Positions 12,812 to 24,999 of a stretch of 64,000 bases of DNA are shown here, in pieces (within the stretch, counting starts at the first letter, position 1; every line of letters starts with the position of its first letter). Position numbers and translations under genes: made by a program. The stretch covers positions 62,001-126,000 of the forward strand of contig JAESUZ010000127.1 in the NCBI GenBank assembly GCA_017311185.1, written 5' to 3'. The notes under the pieces are model-generated. The model did not search any database and was not told where the DNA came from. It saw nothing but the letters and a program-made list of their open reading frames with translations. Origin of the DNA: Proteles cristata cristata. Lineage: Eukaryota; Chordata; Mammalia; Carnivora; Hyaenidae.

Positions 12812-13196
12812 ATACTGTTTTAGTCAGCTCAGACAAGCATACAGAATACCATAGACAGTGGGATTTAAACAAAACAAATGTTTTTCTCAGTTCTTGAGTC
12901 TGGAATGTCCATGTTCAAGGGGCTGGCAAGCTGGGTTTCATTCTGAAACCTCTTCTCTTGGTTTTGTAATCAGTCTCTATCTCACTCTGTGCTCACATAA
13001 CCTTTCCTTTGTGTGCTCCTGGAGAAAGAGCTTTCTGGTATTTCTTATAAAAACACTAATCAGATCGGGACCCCATCCTTGTGACTTAATTTAACCTTAG
13101 TTATCTCTAAAAGATTCTATCTCCAAATACAGTTACACTGGGTGATGGGACTTCAACATACAAATTTGGGGGAAACACAATTTAGTCCATAAAATG
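12812..13196 (-). mobile_element. MLT1-type LTR (ERVL-MaLR), antisense
   Basis: The plus strand reads as the reverse complement of an MLT1 LTR. It starts like 'gttttagtcagctcagac' and runs through 'ttcttataaaaacactaatc', 'accccatccttgtgactta' and 'ctccaaatacagttacactg'. It ends in 'aacacaatttagtccataa'. Length (~385 bp) and segment order fit the family. No internal retroviral coding sequence is recognisable alongside, so it is probably a solo LTR. Confidence 0.85.
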
Positions 13197-14345
13197 TGTT
13201 GAATTTGCCAAATTAGGGTAAATCATGAGGAGGTTGCAACTTGTTGTTCCAGGGTCTACACAAATGGCTATCTACATACTTAGAGCCCATTTGTTAGATC
13301 CACAGCATATAGACCACAGTGGTCCCCAAGAAAGACAGAGTGAACTTTTAAAGATGCTCTCTCCTTCTGAGCTCCAATTTGGTTTAACAGCTGTCCTCAA
13401 TAACTACTCCCAATTTAGTGAAGATGAACCATAAGAATCATGCCTGATACAGCGAAATACAGAAAGACTGATGTAGTAGCAGTTGTATAGAAGTTAATCT
13501 CCCTCTAAAGTTATATCTCATTCTAAAAAGAGATACAAGAAAAAATGTTAAATGACACTTGGTCTAATTTTGAAACTGCCACATGGTTTACAGAGCTGCC
13601 AGTAAACTATGATCCAGACAAGCTAAACTTCCAAGATGTGCCTTCAGTAATGCCTCAAAGGAACCCAGGTGTGGTTTCGAAGTGAAGGACAATTTGTATT
13701 TTGAAGCAGATTCGACATCTAACCCAGGGAACGAAGAAATCCTACCCAAAACTAGAACCATATCTAGAAGATATTTTGTTTTTAAGAGTAAAACATTTTA
13801 TTGTATTTCAATTAATTTATTTTGTAGGTTCTTACTTGATATGCATGAAAAAGTCAAGGAAAAGAGATGTGCTGTATATAATTTTACAGCTGTGAAGAAT
13901 TTTTCTGCTTTCCAGTGAGCTATCTCCCTTCTGTACTATATGATGGCAGTTTTGGAGTATATATATATACACCAAATATCCACTACATACATATATATAG
14001 ACACACCAATATACACTATATATACTATATGTATATTTATGCACATTTATTAAGAATCTAATAAGTAGCAGAACTTTGCCATATACTTTTATTTCATTAT
14101 TCCATCTAATACATTCAAAACCATATTTAATAGATATTGCCTCCCATAAAGTAGTTTACATAAGACATCAATGTTTTTGTTATATTAAATTGTTAGGTTT
14201 TTATTTCAGCATATGTATATATTTTCTAAGTGGAATATATATATTTATATATCAATAGTTAGCACATAGATATACAATGGATATTTTAAAACTAATTGAA
14301 AAAATAAAAAACAAATAAATCAAATGATTAAATAAATGTGTGATC
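13197..14345. other. Unassigned DNA with protein-like short frames and a TA-rich patch
   Basis: Open frames at 13225-13434 (69 codons) and 13545-13685 (46 codons) have a mixed hydrophilic composition unlike the Phe/Ile/Lys-rich chance frames elsewhere. They are in different frames and match no family I recognise. At about 13958-14040 there is an impure (TA)n/(CATA)n patch. A fossil coding segment is possible, but chance is not excluded. Confidence 0.3.
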
Positions 14346-14355
14346 TTACATTTTA

Positions 14356-14575
14356 TTTTATTTTTTTTAATGTTTTATTTATTTCTAGGAGAGAGAGAGA
14401 GACAGTGTGAGCAGGGGAGGGTCAGAGAGAGAGGGAGTCACAGACTGAAACAGGCTCCAGGCTCTGCGCTGGCGGTCAGCACAGAGCCCAATGCGGGGCT
14501 CAAACCCACGAAACCGCAAGATCATGACCTAAGCGAAAGTCGGACGCTTAACTGACTAAGCCACCCAGGCGCCCC
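14356..14575 (-). mobile_element. Young-type carnivoran SINE, antisense
   Basis: Carries the young-subfamily markers (sense TGCC insertion, CTAGAAATAAATAAAACATT tail). TSD TTACATTTTA at 14346-14355 and 14576-14585. The head is an almost unmutated GGGGCGCCTGGGTGGCTTAG in the sense direction. Confidence 0.96.
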
Positions 14576-14629
14576 TTACATTTTACAAGAATACATAGAA
14601 ATGTAATACTATGTTGATTTCTAAAATTC

Positions 14630-14853
14630 AATTTATTTATTTATTCAAGATTATTTATTTATTTTGAGAGAGAGACACACAGTGGAGGCAGGACATGTAT
14701 GCATGAGGGGCAGAGAGAAACAGAAAAAGAGAATCCCAAGCAGTCTCTGCATCGTGAGTGCAGAGTTCAATGTGGTGCTCAATCTCACAAACCATAAGAT
14801 CATGACCTGAGCCAAAAATCAACAGCTTAACCAACTGAGTCATCCAGGTGCCC
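14630..14853 (-). mobile_element. Older carnivoran SINE, antisense
   Basis: (TTTA)n tail complement, GA stretch, 'gaatcccaagcagtctctgc', and a head reading 'aaccaactgagtcatccagg'. More diverged and of a different subfamily from its left neighbour only ~55 bp away, so the two are independent insertions. Confidence 0.92.
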
Positions 14854-16235
14854 CTACAATATGATTTATTTAAACTACACAGGAACAAAAACAATTCACC
14901 TGTTTCTCTTACACCCTTACCTCTCACCTCTGACAACTGTCCATTTGTTCTCTGTATATGTGAGCTTGTTTTATTTTTATTTATTTATTTTTAGATCCTA
15001 CCTCTAAGAAAGATCATATGGTATCTGTCTTTCTCTTCCTGACTTCTCAGTTGTTCAATAGACAACTAATATAATCTCATTAATAATCTTTACACTTTAT
15101 CATGGGCTTTCTGACTTAACAGAAATTTTAATTAAAAAAAATAAAAGATGACCTACACACATACACAATTACATACGTTGTGCACACATCCACACAGACA
15201 TATATGTATGCTCATATGAAAACATTTGATTCAGAAAGAGGTATATTTGACACTTAAGTAAAATATTTGTTTTAAATATGCATTATTCAACTAATGCATG
15301 GTAGGATTGATTTTGTGTTTAAGATTTTGAGCTCGGAAAATGAGCTGAATTTTTATAAGTAATGAGAAACATGGGTACAACTCTCTCATAGATTGGTCAA
15401 AAAGTTGAGGGCCTGAGGCTTTGGCAATTACTAGCTTCCAGAAAATGTCAACTTCAGAGGTCAGTATTGTTATTACAAACTATAAAAATATAAAAATGTT
15501 TTAAAATACCTTTTGTGTGATAAAAGGTTAAAAGCTGAAGTATGTGTTGCCATGACAATAATGTTTTGTTTACAGAACTTGTCTTTTCTAGAATTTGTCC
15601 TTTAAATGGTAGAAAAGCACCACTTCAGTCTTAACATCATTTTACAGTGGTAGCTTTCGTTACTGAAATAATATTTGTGCATTTTTGGAAAAGAAGCAGA
15701 AAATGTTCTGTTGCTCATTTTGTCCATTCATTTAATGGCATTGGTAGATTTGTCACTTAAATTAAATACATCTAAAGAAAATGAATCTGTACTGGTTAAT
15801 CCAACTGAATCCATGTAAATACACTATTGCTGCTCTAAGCATTGGCAAATATAACAAATTTTCACTAATTTAGAGGTTGGAATGTTTTAGATAATATTCT
15901 GCTTCATAGTCTTTTACTATGGTACAAGAACTACTTTATTTTCCTCTTTTTCCTACTTTCTGATAAACTGTATTGTTCAGGATCAGATAGGCTTTGCAGA
16001 TGTAACAGATGACTTAAACCTTGCAGTGGCTTAAAACATTGTTTATTTCTTGCTCTCACAAAATTACCTAGCATCCATATTTTCCAATGTATTTGGGCGC
16101 CATGAAATATTTCAGTGATTGAGGTTGTTTATTTCTGTGGTTGCCCTGACAAAGGAAGTGATTCCTGGAGTGTTTTTGTAAAGGGACACACATCTACATT
16201 TGGGTACAACTTGTTTCATGGCCCTGCTTCATTAC
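14854..16235. other. Unassigned DNA; unique-looking block at 15540-15960
   Basis: AT-rich sequence without SINEs. The part at about 15960-16235 ('cttgcagtggcttaaaaca', 'attgtttatttcttgctctc') looks like an old interspersed repeat with LTR-type wording, interrupted by the SINE at 16251. Its family cannot be fixed by eye. Confidence 0.4.
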
Positions 16236-16250
16236 AAGAAGGCTACCACT

Positions 16251-16470
16251 GGGGCGCCTGGGTGGCTTAGTCGGTTAAGCGTCCGACTTTCGCTTAGGTC
16301 ATGATCTCGCGGTTCGTGGGTTCGAGCCCCGCGTCGGGCTCTGTGCTGACTGCCAGCTCAGAGCCTGGAGCCTGTTTCAGTCTGTGACTCCCTCTCTCTC
16401 TGACCCTCCCCTGCTCTCTCTCTCTCTCTCTCCTAGAAATAAATAAAACATTAAAAAAAAAAAAAAAAAG
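16251..16470 (+). mobile_element. Young-type carnivoran SINE, full length
   Basis: The clearest reference copy in the window. The tRNA-like head starts GGGGCGCCTGGGTGGCTTAG, with a pol III A-box region (TGGCTTAGTCGG) and a B box GGTTCGAGCCC at 16319-16329. The CT-rich domain is followed by CTAGAAATAAATAAAACATT and a long poly-A. A perfect 14-bp TSD, AAGAAGGCTACCAC, lies at 16236-16249 and 16471-16484. The intact promoter, long A tail and perfect TSD suggest a recent L1-mediated insertion. Confidence 0.98.
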
Positions 16471-16484
16471 AAGAAGGCTACCAC

Positions 16485-17397
16485 ACTAGGAAGGTACTGA
16501 GTACACCTACCAGACATTAGTAACCCTCCCGCATCTATTATCCAGGTGAAAGATTCATCTACACCCTGTGCCTTCAGATCATGGAGGATTTCTTTTCTCT
16601 TTGTTAAACCACCCACAAGCTTCTCCTCTGAATAACAATGCCAATCTCATCGATCTTGAATCTGCAATACCCATCTTATCAATCATAGACCAGAGCCAAT
16701 ATTTTTACTACAGTAGTCTAACACCAGTAAGTAATAGTAACGCAACTCAATCTTCTAGAATGATAAAAATCATATGAATTTTTGAAATGCTAAATATGAA
16801 TGAATAGTTAAGAAAAATGTTGCATTAGTTAGTTATTTAGCGAAAGAACAAGTATTTTTTAGTCTCCAGGCCTGTAATCCAAGGCTGTATTTCTTTCTAG
16901 TATCATCATCATTACAAATATCATCCCAATTCTTGTGGCCATTATTGAATGAGTTCTTTACATGATGTGGTAATAGGCAATTCACAAAGACACTAAGGAC
17001 TCAGGGTCTCTGAATTTTGTCTAGTGTATATGTCAAATGTTTGTTAATACTCTCTTATAGTTGGTTGATAAGTCAGCAACCACCCACAATAAAAAGTAAT
17101 TTTATTACCTGGTTATCATTTTTTCCATATTCCTGGAAATGGAATATATTACTTGTTTCATAATTTTGTGAACTTTTACAACTATTTCCTTCCCTCAGTT
17201 CAGATTTCCCTCTTTGGGGGGGGCTAACAAATCTGAGCCATTTTAAAACTCCAGTCAATGTTTTAATGCCACTTAAGTAGAAAGGTTCTCCTGGCCCACC
17301 AGGACCTTGCCACACTGATATAATATTGCATGCATGATTGCATAATTTATCAGACTGCATTGTTCTCACTTTTACTCTGATCTCTCTCTTTCTCCCT
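16485..17397. other. Unassigned DNA
   Basis: No gene recognised. The first ~100 bp continue the old repeat that the SINE at 16251 split. Confidence 0.4.
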
Positions 17398-17409
17398 CTC
17401 ACCTTCTCT

Positions 17410-17624
17410 CTCTCTCTTTTTTTTAATGTTTTATTTATTTCTGAGAGAAAGAGACAGCATGAACAGGGGAGGGTCAGAGAGAGAAGGAGATACAGAATCT
17501 GAAACAGGCTCCAGGCTCTGAGCTGGCAGTCAGCACAGTACCAGATGTGGGGCTTGAACCTGCAAACTGTGAGATCATGTGAGTTGAAGTCGCACACTTA
17601 ACCGACTGAGCCACCCAGGCACTC
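17410..17624 (-). mobile_element. Carnivoran tRNA-Lys SINE, antisense
   Basis: Inserted in a TC-rich stretch. TSD CTCACCTTCTCT at 17398-17409 and 17625-17636. It has the sense TGCC insertion but more head substitutions than the youngest copies. A 174-codon minus-strand frame (17073-17597) runs through it and is only antisense SINE plus chance. Confidence 0.94.
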
Positions 17625-17636
17625 CTCACCTTCTCT

Positions 17637-18429
17637 TTTTTAAACCTTCCCCTGCTATAAAGAACATAAAATTTGAAGACAATTTAGTTTGCAGTACTGA
17701 AACCATCAATTGTGATAGCTAAAGAGTTGTTCATAGTGTTTATGTGTATTTAAGTGCTGATAAGTGTTACCTTTCATTACTACTAAAAGAAGATCATAAT
17801 ATTTGGAAATGGAAAACATTATAACTTACAGTGGTATATAGACTTTGTTTATCACTCGTGTATATTCTCACCTACTCACAGGGACTATCTTTTAAACACT
17901 GTAACACTTCATTACATAGTTCTTACAACATTAAAACACTAACCGTGACAAATACAAAATACTAAGCTTGTCATTACTTGGTTCCAATGATTTGTCTGGG
18001 AGGTGAGATAAACACTGAACGGAGGCATGGAATTAGAGCAGAAAATTCTGTTCTGGTGAACATGTTGAGACCTTTGGAGAAAAGAATGTACGATGTGAAA
18101 TAATTGCAAATAGTAACTTACTTCTGTAAGTAGTAGGTAAATTATTTTGAGCCTTTTTTTAAATTGGTAGGTTACTACCAAAGTTGCATCGGCGTCAACA
18201 AAATATTTGCTCAAAATATAGAGCTTACAAGTTTTCTGAGCTCCCTGATGTTTGAAATCTATTCCAGTCTAAATGTTCTCTAATTTTACATCAATCATCT
18301 AATGATCTAGATTGCCCATTGCTTCTAGCCCTCTTTTCATGTTTTATTTGGTTAAAGAAAAATCAGCTTTACATTGTGAAAATGCATACTGTTAGTGAAT
18401 AGTGAAATTGTAAGGAATTGTGCTGTAAT
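17637..18429. other. Unassigned DNA
   Basis: No recognisable repeat or gene; a 91-codon minus-strand frame (17939-18214) shows no known motif. Confidence 0.45.
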
Positions 18430-18965
18430 TACTCCATATTGGCTTTCCATGAACATGTTGCTTCAACGTGGGAAGATCTGCCAGGGAAATTAAGTTTCTC
18501 TCCTCAGTAGTCCATCGTTACAGCAACAATTGTGGAAATCAAGTGAAATGCAGAGCCATTTTTGATTGCCTTCAATGGCACATTTATTCATGCCAGCAAG
18601 AATCCATGCCTCTCTATAAATTGAAAAAGGAAAATGAAACAGTCTGTGGATGTAGAGTCTCTCGGGTTGAATGTAGGTGGATCAGCTTGTACTTAACATC
18701 TGTTCAGGCTGGAAATGCTGGGGAAGTTTAATATGTTTACTCAATCATACTGATTTCCTGGGTGCCAAGGCAGAAAATCTAAAACATATGACTTCTGTTC
18801 ACACTATGAGGGAGGTGTTTAGAACAAAGGTGATGATCCTAGAAGAAAATGTGGAGATGCTATCTCGGGTGCCAGCATACTTTCAATTCTTTGCTGCCAG
18901 CAATCAACAGCCCTTACACATCAACATTGTGAGATTTCTGTCAACTAGTGTACAGGGCAACCTCT
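18430..18965. other. Candidate conserved non-coding block
   Basis: Repeat-free, balanced-composition sequence between AT-rich flanks. It carries two overlapping plus-strand open frames (18468-18731 and 18677-18967, 87 and 96 codons) and motif-rich text such as 'ttgattgccttcaatggc' and 'cacatttattcatgcc'. There is no exon structure or protein family I can name. Conservation is inferred from the look of the sequence only. Confidence 0.2.
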
Positions 18966-19920
18966 AAAAACATTTAAGAAGGAATGGGAAACAAAACTGG
19001 CATATTTCTTAACCGGCATATTTCAAAAGTATATCAACATATGATCTCCAAAGCCTTTCAATCCAACCCCCCCAAATCAATACAAAATTAAAAAGCATTT
19101 AATGTAGCATTCCAATCCAGGTAACTGTAAAAGTAAATTTCAGACCCCTTTTTAGAAAAATTTCCTGTGCCCCTGAACACTATAGTTAGTTAACATGTTG
19201 CTAATGACATCAAAAAGAGTCACAAGGAATGCAATTTGTATATAATCGTCTTTCCACCAAAATGTTGTAAAATGACCATAAAATAACAATTAATATTAAA
19301 AGAAAGTCTTACCAAATTATATATCTATATATGTATATATAATATATAATGTATATTACAAATATACTTTGCTTCTGAATGGGTAAAATTAAAGTTGCAC
19401 ATTGCCCAAGGTTTCTTTCTTGTTGTTTTTATTCTATATAAATTTCACACTCCCAATAGCTCTTCTTTTGGTTGGTAAAACAAGATGGTGGATAGCTATA
19501 ATTCAGTGGGATTAAGTACTCATTATATTCCATCAATTAATCTGAGAGAGATCAGAGAGAGCGGCAAGTGATTCTGCTTTGAAGAATATGGAAAGGTGTC
19601 ACAGACTCAACCTTTTAGTTGGATATTAAGAATAAATGGAAATTCACTAGGTGGAGAGGGAAAGAGCAATAGACTGATGGGGGGGCCTTTGGGAATGTGA
19701 AGGATGCGTTAAAAGTCATGGGAATTTCAATAATGATATTCAGTTGGAATTAAATCTATGTTCGGTATAGAGATAGCGTTGAAAAGACACTTGGTTGAAA
19801 AGTTAAATTAAAGATTTATTGTCAAAGGCTATTGACATCAAACTAAGATTACATTTTATTGAAGAGGTCTGTGGCCTTCTAACCACCAGCAGGAGTATAT
19901 GTAACTTTCTCCTCTTCCCT
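18966..19920. other. Unassigned DNA with AT microsatellite
   Basis: Contains a short impure (TA)n patch at about 19318-19355; otherwise nothing recognised. Confidence 0.45.
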
Positions 19921-19934
19921 ATCCTGTTGCCTTC

Positions 19935-20151
19935 ATTTTTTTAAGGTTTATGTATTTATTTTGAAAGAGAGAGCACATGTGCAAGAGAGAGAAGAGAATA
20001 GAGAAGGGGCAGAGAAAGAAGGGGAGAGAGAGAATCCCAAGAAAACATGCTGTCAGCATGGAGCCCAACACAGAGCTTGAACAGGAGTAGCAGAACATGA
20101 CCTGTGCCAAAATCAAAAGTTGGATGCTTAACCAACTGAGCAGCCATCCCC
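19935..20151 (-). mobile_element. Older carnivoran SINE, antisense
   Basis: TSD ATCCTGTTGCCTTC at 19921-19934 and, with one change, ATCCTGTTACCTTC at 20152-20165. The body is diverged ('gaatcccaagaaaacatgct', 'aaccaactgagcagccatcc'). Confidence 0.94.
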
Positions 20152-20165
20152 ATCCTGTTACCTTC

Positions 20166-21580
20166 TATATACTCTTCCTTCTTATGAAAAATTCCACAAC
20201 ACTTGTCCGCCTTTTGTTTTTTCCATATTAACCTCATCCTTGACATTTTCACCAGTGAGGAATATTAAATGAGAGCAGTCTGAAAATACATTCAAGATAA
20301 ATATTATGCATGTTGTATCTTAAATGGAAAAGTATGAATAGATACCTTTAGAAAGTAATATAATGAACCTTAATATTTAGTAATCTCCCGTCAGGTCTAG
20401 TGGAATGACTTAACTGGGCAATGTATTTTAAGAACAGAGTTTACAGAATGCTGGTTACGAAGATATAATGTATAAATAAAATGCAATATAAATATAAGGA
20501 AGCATTGCATATCACATAGAAGCTCTATATAACAATGATATTCATAAAAGCATATCTAACATTTTAGATATTCAATTGATGGTTTCATAAAAATCACAAA
20601 GAATAATTATATCCTTTAAGGACATACATGGTATAAGCATACTGTTTTGAATTTACATATTTAAATATTATATGAAATTGTTTAGTAAACTGATAGAAAA
20701 CATTTAAATCATGTGGCATGTGATATCTATACATACCTCCCTTCCAAACTGGGTACATGTATTTACTTCAAAAAGGTTATAAGGGAATTAAGAAAATAAT
20801 CAGTTACAGAAAACTTTGGAATCTAAATGATATGAAATTATTTCTTTCTCTGTCATCATATGTTATGGGTGCTTCTCATATTTACTGACAAGATAGCTAA
20901 GGAATTACACTGGTTTTATAAACCTGGGAAATACTGATCACAATGTTTAAGATTAAAATCAAGTAGGATTTTCCTAAAGGAGTTTCTTTTTGAAATATGC
21001 CCTTATTTGGACTTAATCTCAGGGAAAGACAGGCATATAATCACTTAAATTAACAAGTAACAGTGCAACATTAATTGCATCTTTTTAACAGAGTTGAGAG
21101 TTAAAACGTATTGAGGTCGGCACAAATTAGCTTAATCCTGTTTTTCCCCCCGAGAGACTACATGTAAAATTAAGGTAATATCTTAAGACTATACATAAGC
21201 CTCTACTATGGTTAATGTCTTTAAAATATTAAATGATTGTTTTATTTTATAGAAATTTTAAACAGTAAAAAAAAAAAAAAGAACTTTTTAACAATTTTAT
21301 CCACTGTTGGGTTAATCTGCAGTCTAAAAACACCATAGCATACACAGGACCCATGTATTCTGATATTGAAACAAAATATGTCCTAGTAAATACTAATAGT
21401 GGAAGTGGGAGTGAATTTCAATACTAACTGTGGTGCTTGTAAGATTTCAATTCGTTCAACAAGTAAGAGACAAAACATCCTGTGGCAAGAAAAACAGGAT
21501 GCGCTGTGGCTTCCATCCACAAACAAGAAATGTACACAGGCAAATCACAGTTGAAGTAGCACACATATGCATGGGGTTTA
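20166..21580. other. Unassigned AT-rich DNA
   Basis: No recognisable repeat or gene beyond short A runs. Confidence 0.5.
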
Positions 21581-21593
21581 AATGTTTGTACTT

Positions 21594-21822
21594 CCTGGCG
21601 CCTCTGAGTGCCTCGGTCAGTTAAGTGTCTGACTTCAGCTCAGGTTATGATTTCACATTCCATGAGTTCAAGCCCCACGTCAGGCTCTGTGCTGACAGCT
21701 CAGAGCCTGGATCCTGCTTTGAATTCTGTGTCTTCCTCTCTCTGTGACCCTCTGCCTCTCACACTCTGTCTCTCTCTGCCTCTGTCTCTCTCTCTCAAAA
21801 ATAAATAAACATTAAAAAAATT
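21594..21822 (+). mobile_element. Carnivoran tRNA-Lys SINE
   Basis: Sense copy from 'cctggcgcctctgagtgcct' to 'aataaataaacattaaaa'. Imperfect TSD AATGTTTGTACTT (21581-21593) and AATGTCTGCACTT (21823-21835). It lacks the TGCC insertion (GACAGCTCAGAG), so it belongs to an older subfamily. Confidence 0.95.
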
Positions 21823-21835
21823 AATGTCTGCACTT

Positions 21836-23488
21836 TACATTATAAGGGCAATTAGATCACCAGGCTAAATACACAGGATATTTCTTCCTTTTTTCCCCCC
21901 TTAGAAACAAGGTTTTGTTTTTTTTTCTTTTTACATTTACATGTTTCAATAGATAAACTCATAGCAAATCTTTAGTAAAATGAGTTTCATTTTAAATGCT
22001 ATTTCTTTGGATTCTTCAATCTTTGTGTTAAGTCTAATTTTGAAAATGGGTCCATTTTTTTATTAAGAAAAATGTTCTATATACTTAGTCTAGATTGTAT
22101 ATTGCAATAGTTACATATTTCTTGGAAAATATGTTTCTTTATGCAACAAACAAGTTACACTTACAGACATTCCCCAAGAAGGGACTCTTATCTATGAGTA
22201 ACTCAAAATTAATGGGAATAGAGAATTTGAGAGAGACACAGAGACAAGAAGTCAGAAAGAGGGAAACAGAGACAGAGAAAGAAAGATTTCCATACAAAAT
22301 AGTCTTCAGAATAAAAAGCCAAGTTTTATGCCTTTCTCACCAACATAAATTGTTGCTACTGTACAGCCTTATAATTGTAAAAGAAGAGCTACTGGCCGTG
22401 TGCTAAATCCAATAAATCCAGTGACTGAAAGGTAAATTTTAGACCACTAGTATGATATCTCTATATAATACTTAAACTGAAATTTGGCACAAAAATTACA
22501 TGTTAAACAAGATTTAGAGTGGTATAACCATTTGTTGATTAAAACTTAAATGTTAATTTGATTTCTTTATTCACATAAGAACAGAAGATGTCCCCCACAT
22601 AAGAACAGAACATTTCCGTTCTTCTATTTAAGTAGTGAAGTTGAAAACATGGGACTTTTCTTAACCAACTTCCCTCAAATTATCAGTATTCTTTTAAGGA
22701 TATTTTTTTTCAGCCTTTATACTATAGAGATTTGCACTATTTTGACAAAATCCTGACTAATTTAAACCCATGGCAGGAAGCGGGTTAAGGTCAGTGAAAC
22801 AGCATTATCATATATTGCCTTGTTCTGTGAAGTAACACGTAAAGAAAAATGTCTGCTGAAAGCCAACCAAATCACTGTCACCCCAGTACTATCAGGCAAT
22901 TTCCAGTCTTCCAGGCTATTATGCAAGTTCCCCTTTGTATTCAGGGATTTGCAGGCTAAGTAAATGCCTTTCAGAATAAGTCAAATTTAAGAGTATTGTC
23001 CAGCTCAATGTTTCCATTGCATGGGATAATCATGGTTCAGTGCATAATAACAAAATCGGAAGTGAAGAAGTGCTCTATGTGGTTAGGCCTCTCCAGATTT
23101 CAGCCTCTGACACTGTCATGGAACTTTTCCAAGGAGGTTTAGTTATCTCTCCTACAAATTGGGAGCAGTGAGATTTACTCTTCTTTCCCACTAAGGGTGT
23201 TTTAGGAATCAAACAGAACACATTTTTGAAAGCACTTTTGAAATAATTTATTATAGCATTGTTTTAAATCTCATAAAATTTCTAAAGACTATCAAAGTGA
23301 AAAATATCATTAATTATAAACTTCAACCTTGATCCAACAAAATTCATAAGAAAATAGTATTGGACATCGCTCATTCATTCAGTCACTCTACAAGTCATTC
23401 AATCATTTGTTGAGTAACTACAATGTGCATATGACTATTCTTACAACTATGAATCTAAAATGAGACTGTTGTATGAAGCCATGTTGTA
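21836..23488. other. Unassigned DNA, unique-looking block at 22740-23210
   Basis: No SINE or LINE recognised. The block at 22740-23210 has balanced composition and no repeats and may be constrained. A GA-rich patch at 22228-22286 produces a Glu/Arg-rich frame of no significance. Confidence 0.4.
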
Positions 23489-23642
23489 ATATGGCTAATT
23501 GCCTTAAAGGAAATAAATAAAAAGTCTTACTTGGTTTAGAAGATAATATCCTTTTGTCTGACCAAGACAGTTTTAACCAAGAATAAATTTGAAAAGGAAA
23601 TCACTTTATTCCCCAATCATTTTAGAAATCTAAGAATGGTTT
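23489..23642 (+). repeat. Inverted repeat, left arm
   Basis: Its reverse complement matches 24571-24730 over about 150 bp with scattered mismatches and indels. The longest exact block is 25 bp, at 23552-23576 against 24639-24663. Other matching blocks include the complement of CTAAACCAAGTAA and TTTAAGGCAATTA. No known family is assigned. Confidence 0.88.
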
Positions 23643-23664
23643 ACAATTCTCTTAAGAATAACAT

Positions 23665-23790
23665 CCTCAATCCTTTGTTCTCCAAGGCTTTGCATGATCT
23701 GGCCCACAGCCTGCCTCATGAGACTTACCTCAGATTACTCTTCCTTCAACACATGTCCCTCTGAATCTCATGATGACATTTCAAGATTTC
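23665..23790 (+). mobile_element. L2 3'-end fragment
   Basis: 'ccaaggctttgcatgatctg' followed by 'gcccacagcctgcctcatg' is the characteristic L2 3' region order. It lies inside the spacer of the inverted repeat. Confidence 0.7.
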
Positions 23791-24570
23791 AGTACTATAT
23801 TTTTGCTAGGGAAGGCACCATACACAGTCATCTCTGACAAAGGCTGGCGTAAACACTTCTACATGTAAACTGCCTAATTTTAGAAATCAGATAAAAATTT
23901 GGTAAGGTTCACCTTCTTTTTTGATAGTAGAAATGGCTAAGTGCTGCTCTTATATGAATGAACAACCAACCCAAGTTCCCAGGAAAGTAGAAAATGTTAG
24001 ATATATTTTTGACGAGTGAAGATGGAAGTTCGGCACCAAGGTATTAGAAAGCCATATTCAACATTTCCTCTGGGCTGTTTAGCACAGCCAGTCAGTCAAA
24101 AGTGTCAAATGGTTTCATTTTATTACTTTCTTTTCTTGGTGTAACTATAAAACAATCAAAGAGCATGAAAAACCTGAGAATCAGATTTTATTTATTATTA
24201 ACCATTCTAGCTTCTATTTTTTCCCATCAACACTTTTCTTCAGGTTTTTCAGTTTTTAACTTTTGTTTTGTTTTTAACCCCTTGCATGTATTCATCTTCT
24301 TCCATGTTAAAATCTGTTACATCATGGATGCCATGAACCTAACTCGGGTCAGTCCTTGATATGTTCTTCCCTACCTGGATGTAAGTACCTGTTCCATTTC
24401 TCCGACTTCTAACATTTTGGTTCTTGGCTAATGCCACTTACTTTCAGACTAAGTTAATTTCTATCTGAGACTGCATGGTTATTTCCCCATTGTACCAGTT
24501 GATTGTTGGACAGATCTGTCATTAATCTATCCATCCAAGCATTTGGGTTGTTATTTTAAAAGTAATTAGA

Positions 24571-24730
24571 AACCATTGTTAGATTTCAAAAGTGATTGAG
24601 AAATAAAATAATTGGCATTTCAAATTTATTCTTGTTGCTTAAAACTGTCTTGGTCAGACAAAAGATATTGTCTCCTAAACCAAGTAAAATGTTCCACATA
24701 TTTCCTCTTTAAGGCAATTAATCATGTTCC
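24571..24730 (-). repeat. Inverted repeat, right arm
   Basis: Right partner of 23489-23642. The spacer is about 930 bp and the whole unit about 1.24 kb. Divergence between arms is far above that of a fresh duplication, so the structure is old. It could be two copies of one repeat in opposite orientation, or the long terminal inverted repeats of a non-autonomous DNA transposon. Confidence 0.88.
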
Positions 24731-24999
24731 ATCCAATAAAGAGATGACACAAATACTCTGAGAAGTCCCTTTTTTCTTATTTTTATTCATATTTATTCAG
24801 TAATTTTATTCAGATATTTATTCAGTATTTTTAATCAACACTCTTAAACTTTGATGTCATATTTGACAGGTGGATTTTTTTCTCTTCAATTTGAACCATC
24901 ATGATTCTCTTTTATCCCCCCAATCTCTGCCCATTCAGGTCTTTATGAAGTTAACTACTGGATTTGAGCAATGGGCTCCTGCTGTTGTAGCATTTGAGG

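Noticed and set aside
16251..16330. Functional tRNA gene
   Set aside because: The tRNA-like head is the SINE promoter; it continues into the SINE body and tail, is repeated dozens of times, and does not keep a full cloverleaf with paired acceptor stem.
17073..17597. 174-codon minus-strand open frame, the longest in the window
   Set aside because: Most of it is antisense SINE (17410-17597) joined to adjacent non-coding DNA; no domain and no splice or promoter context.
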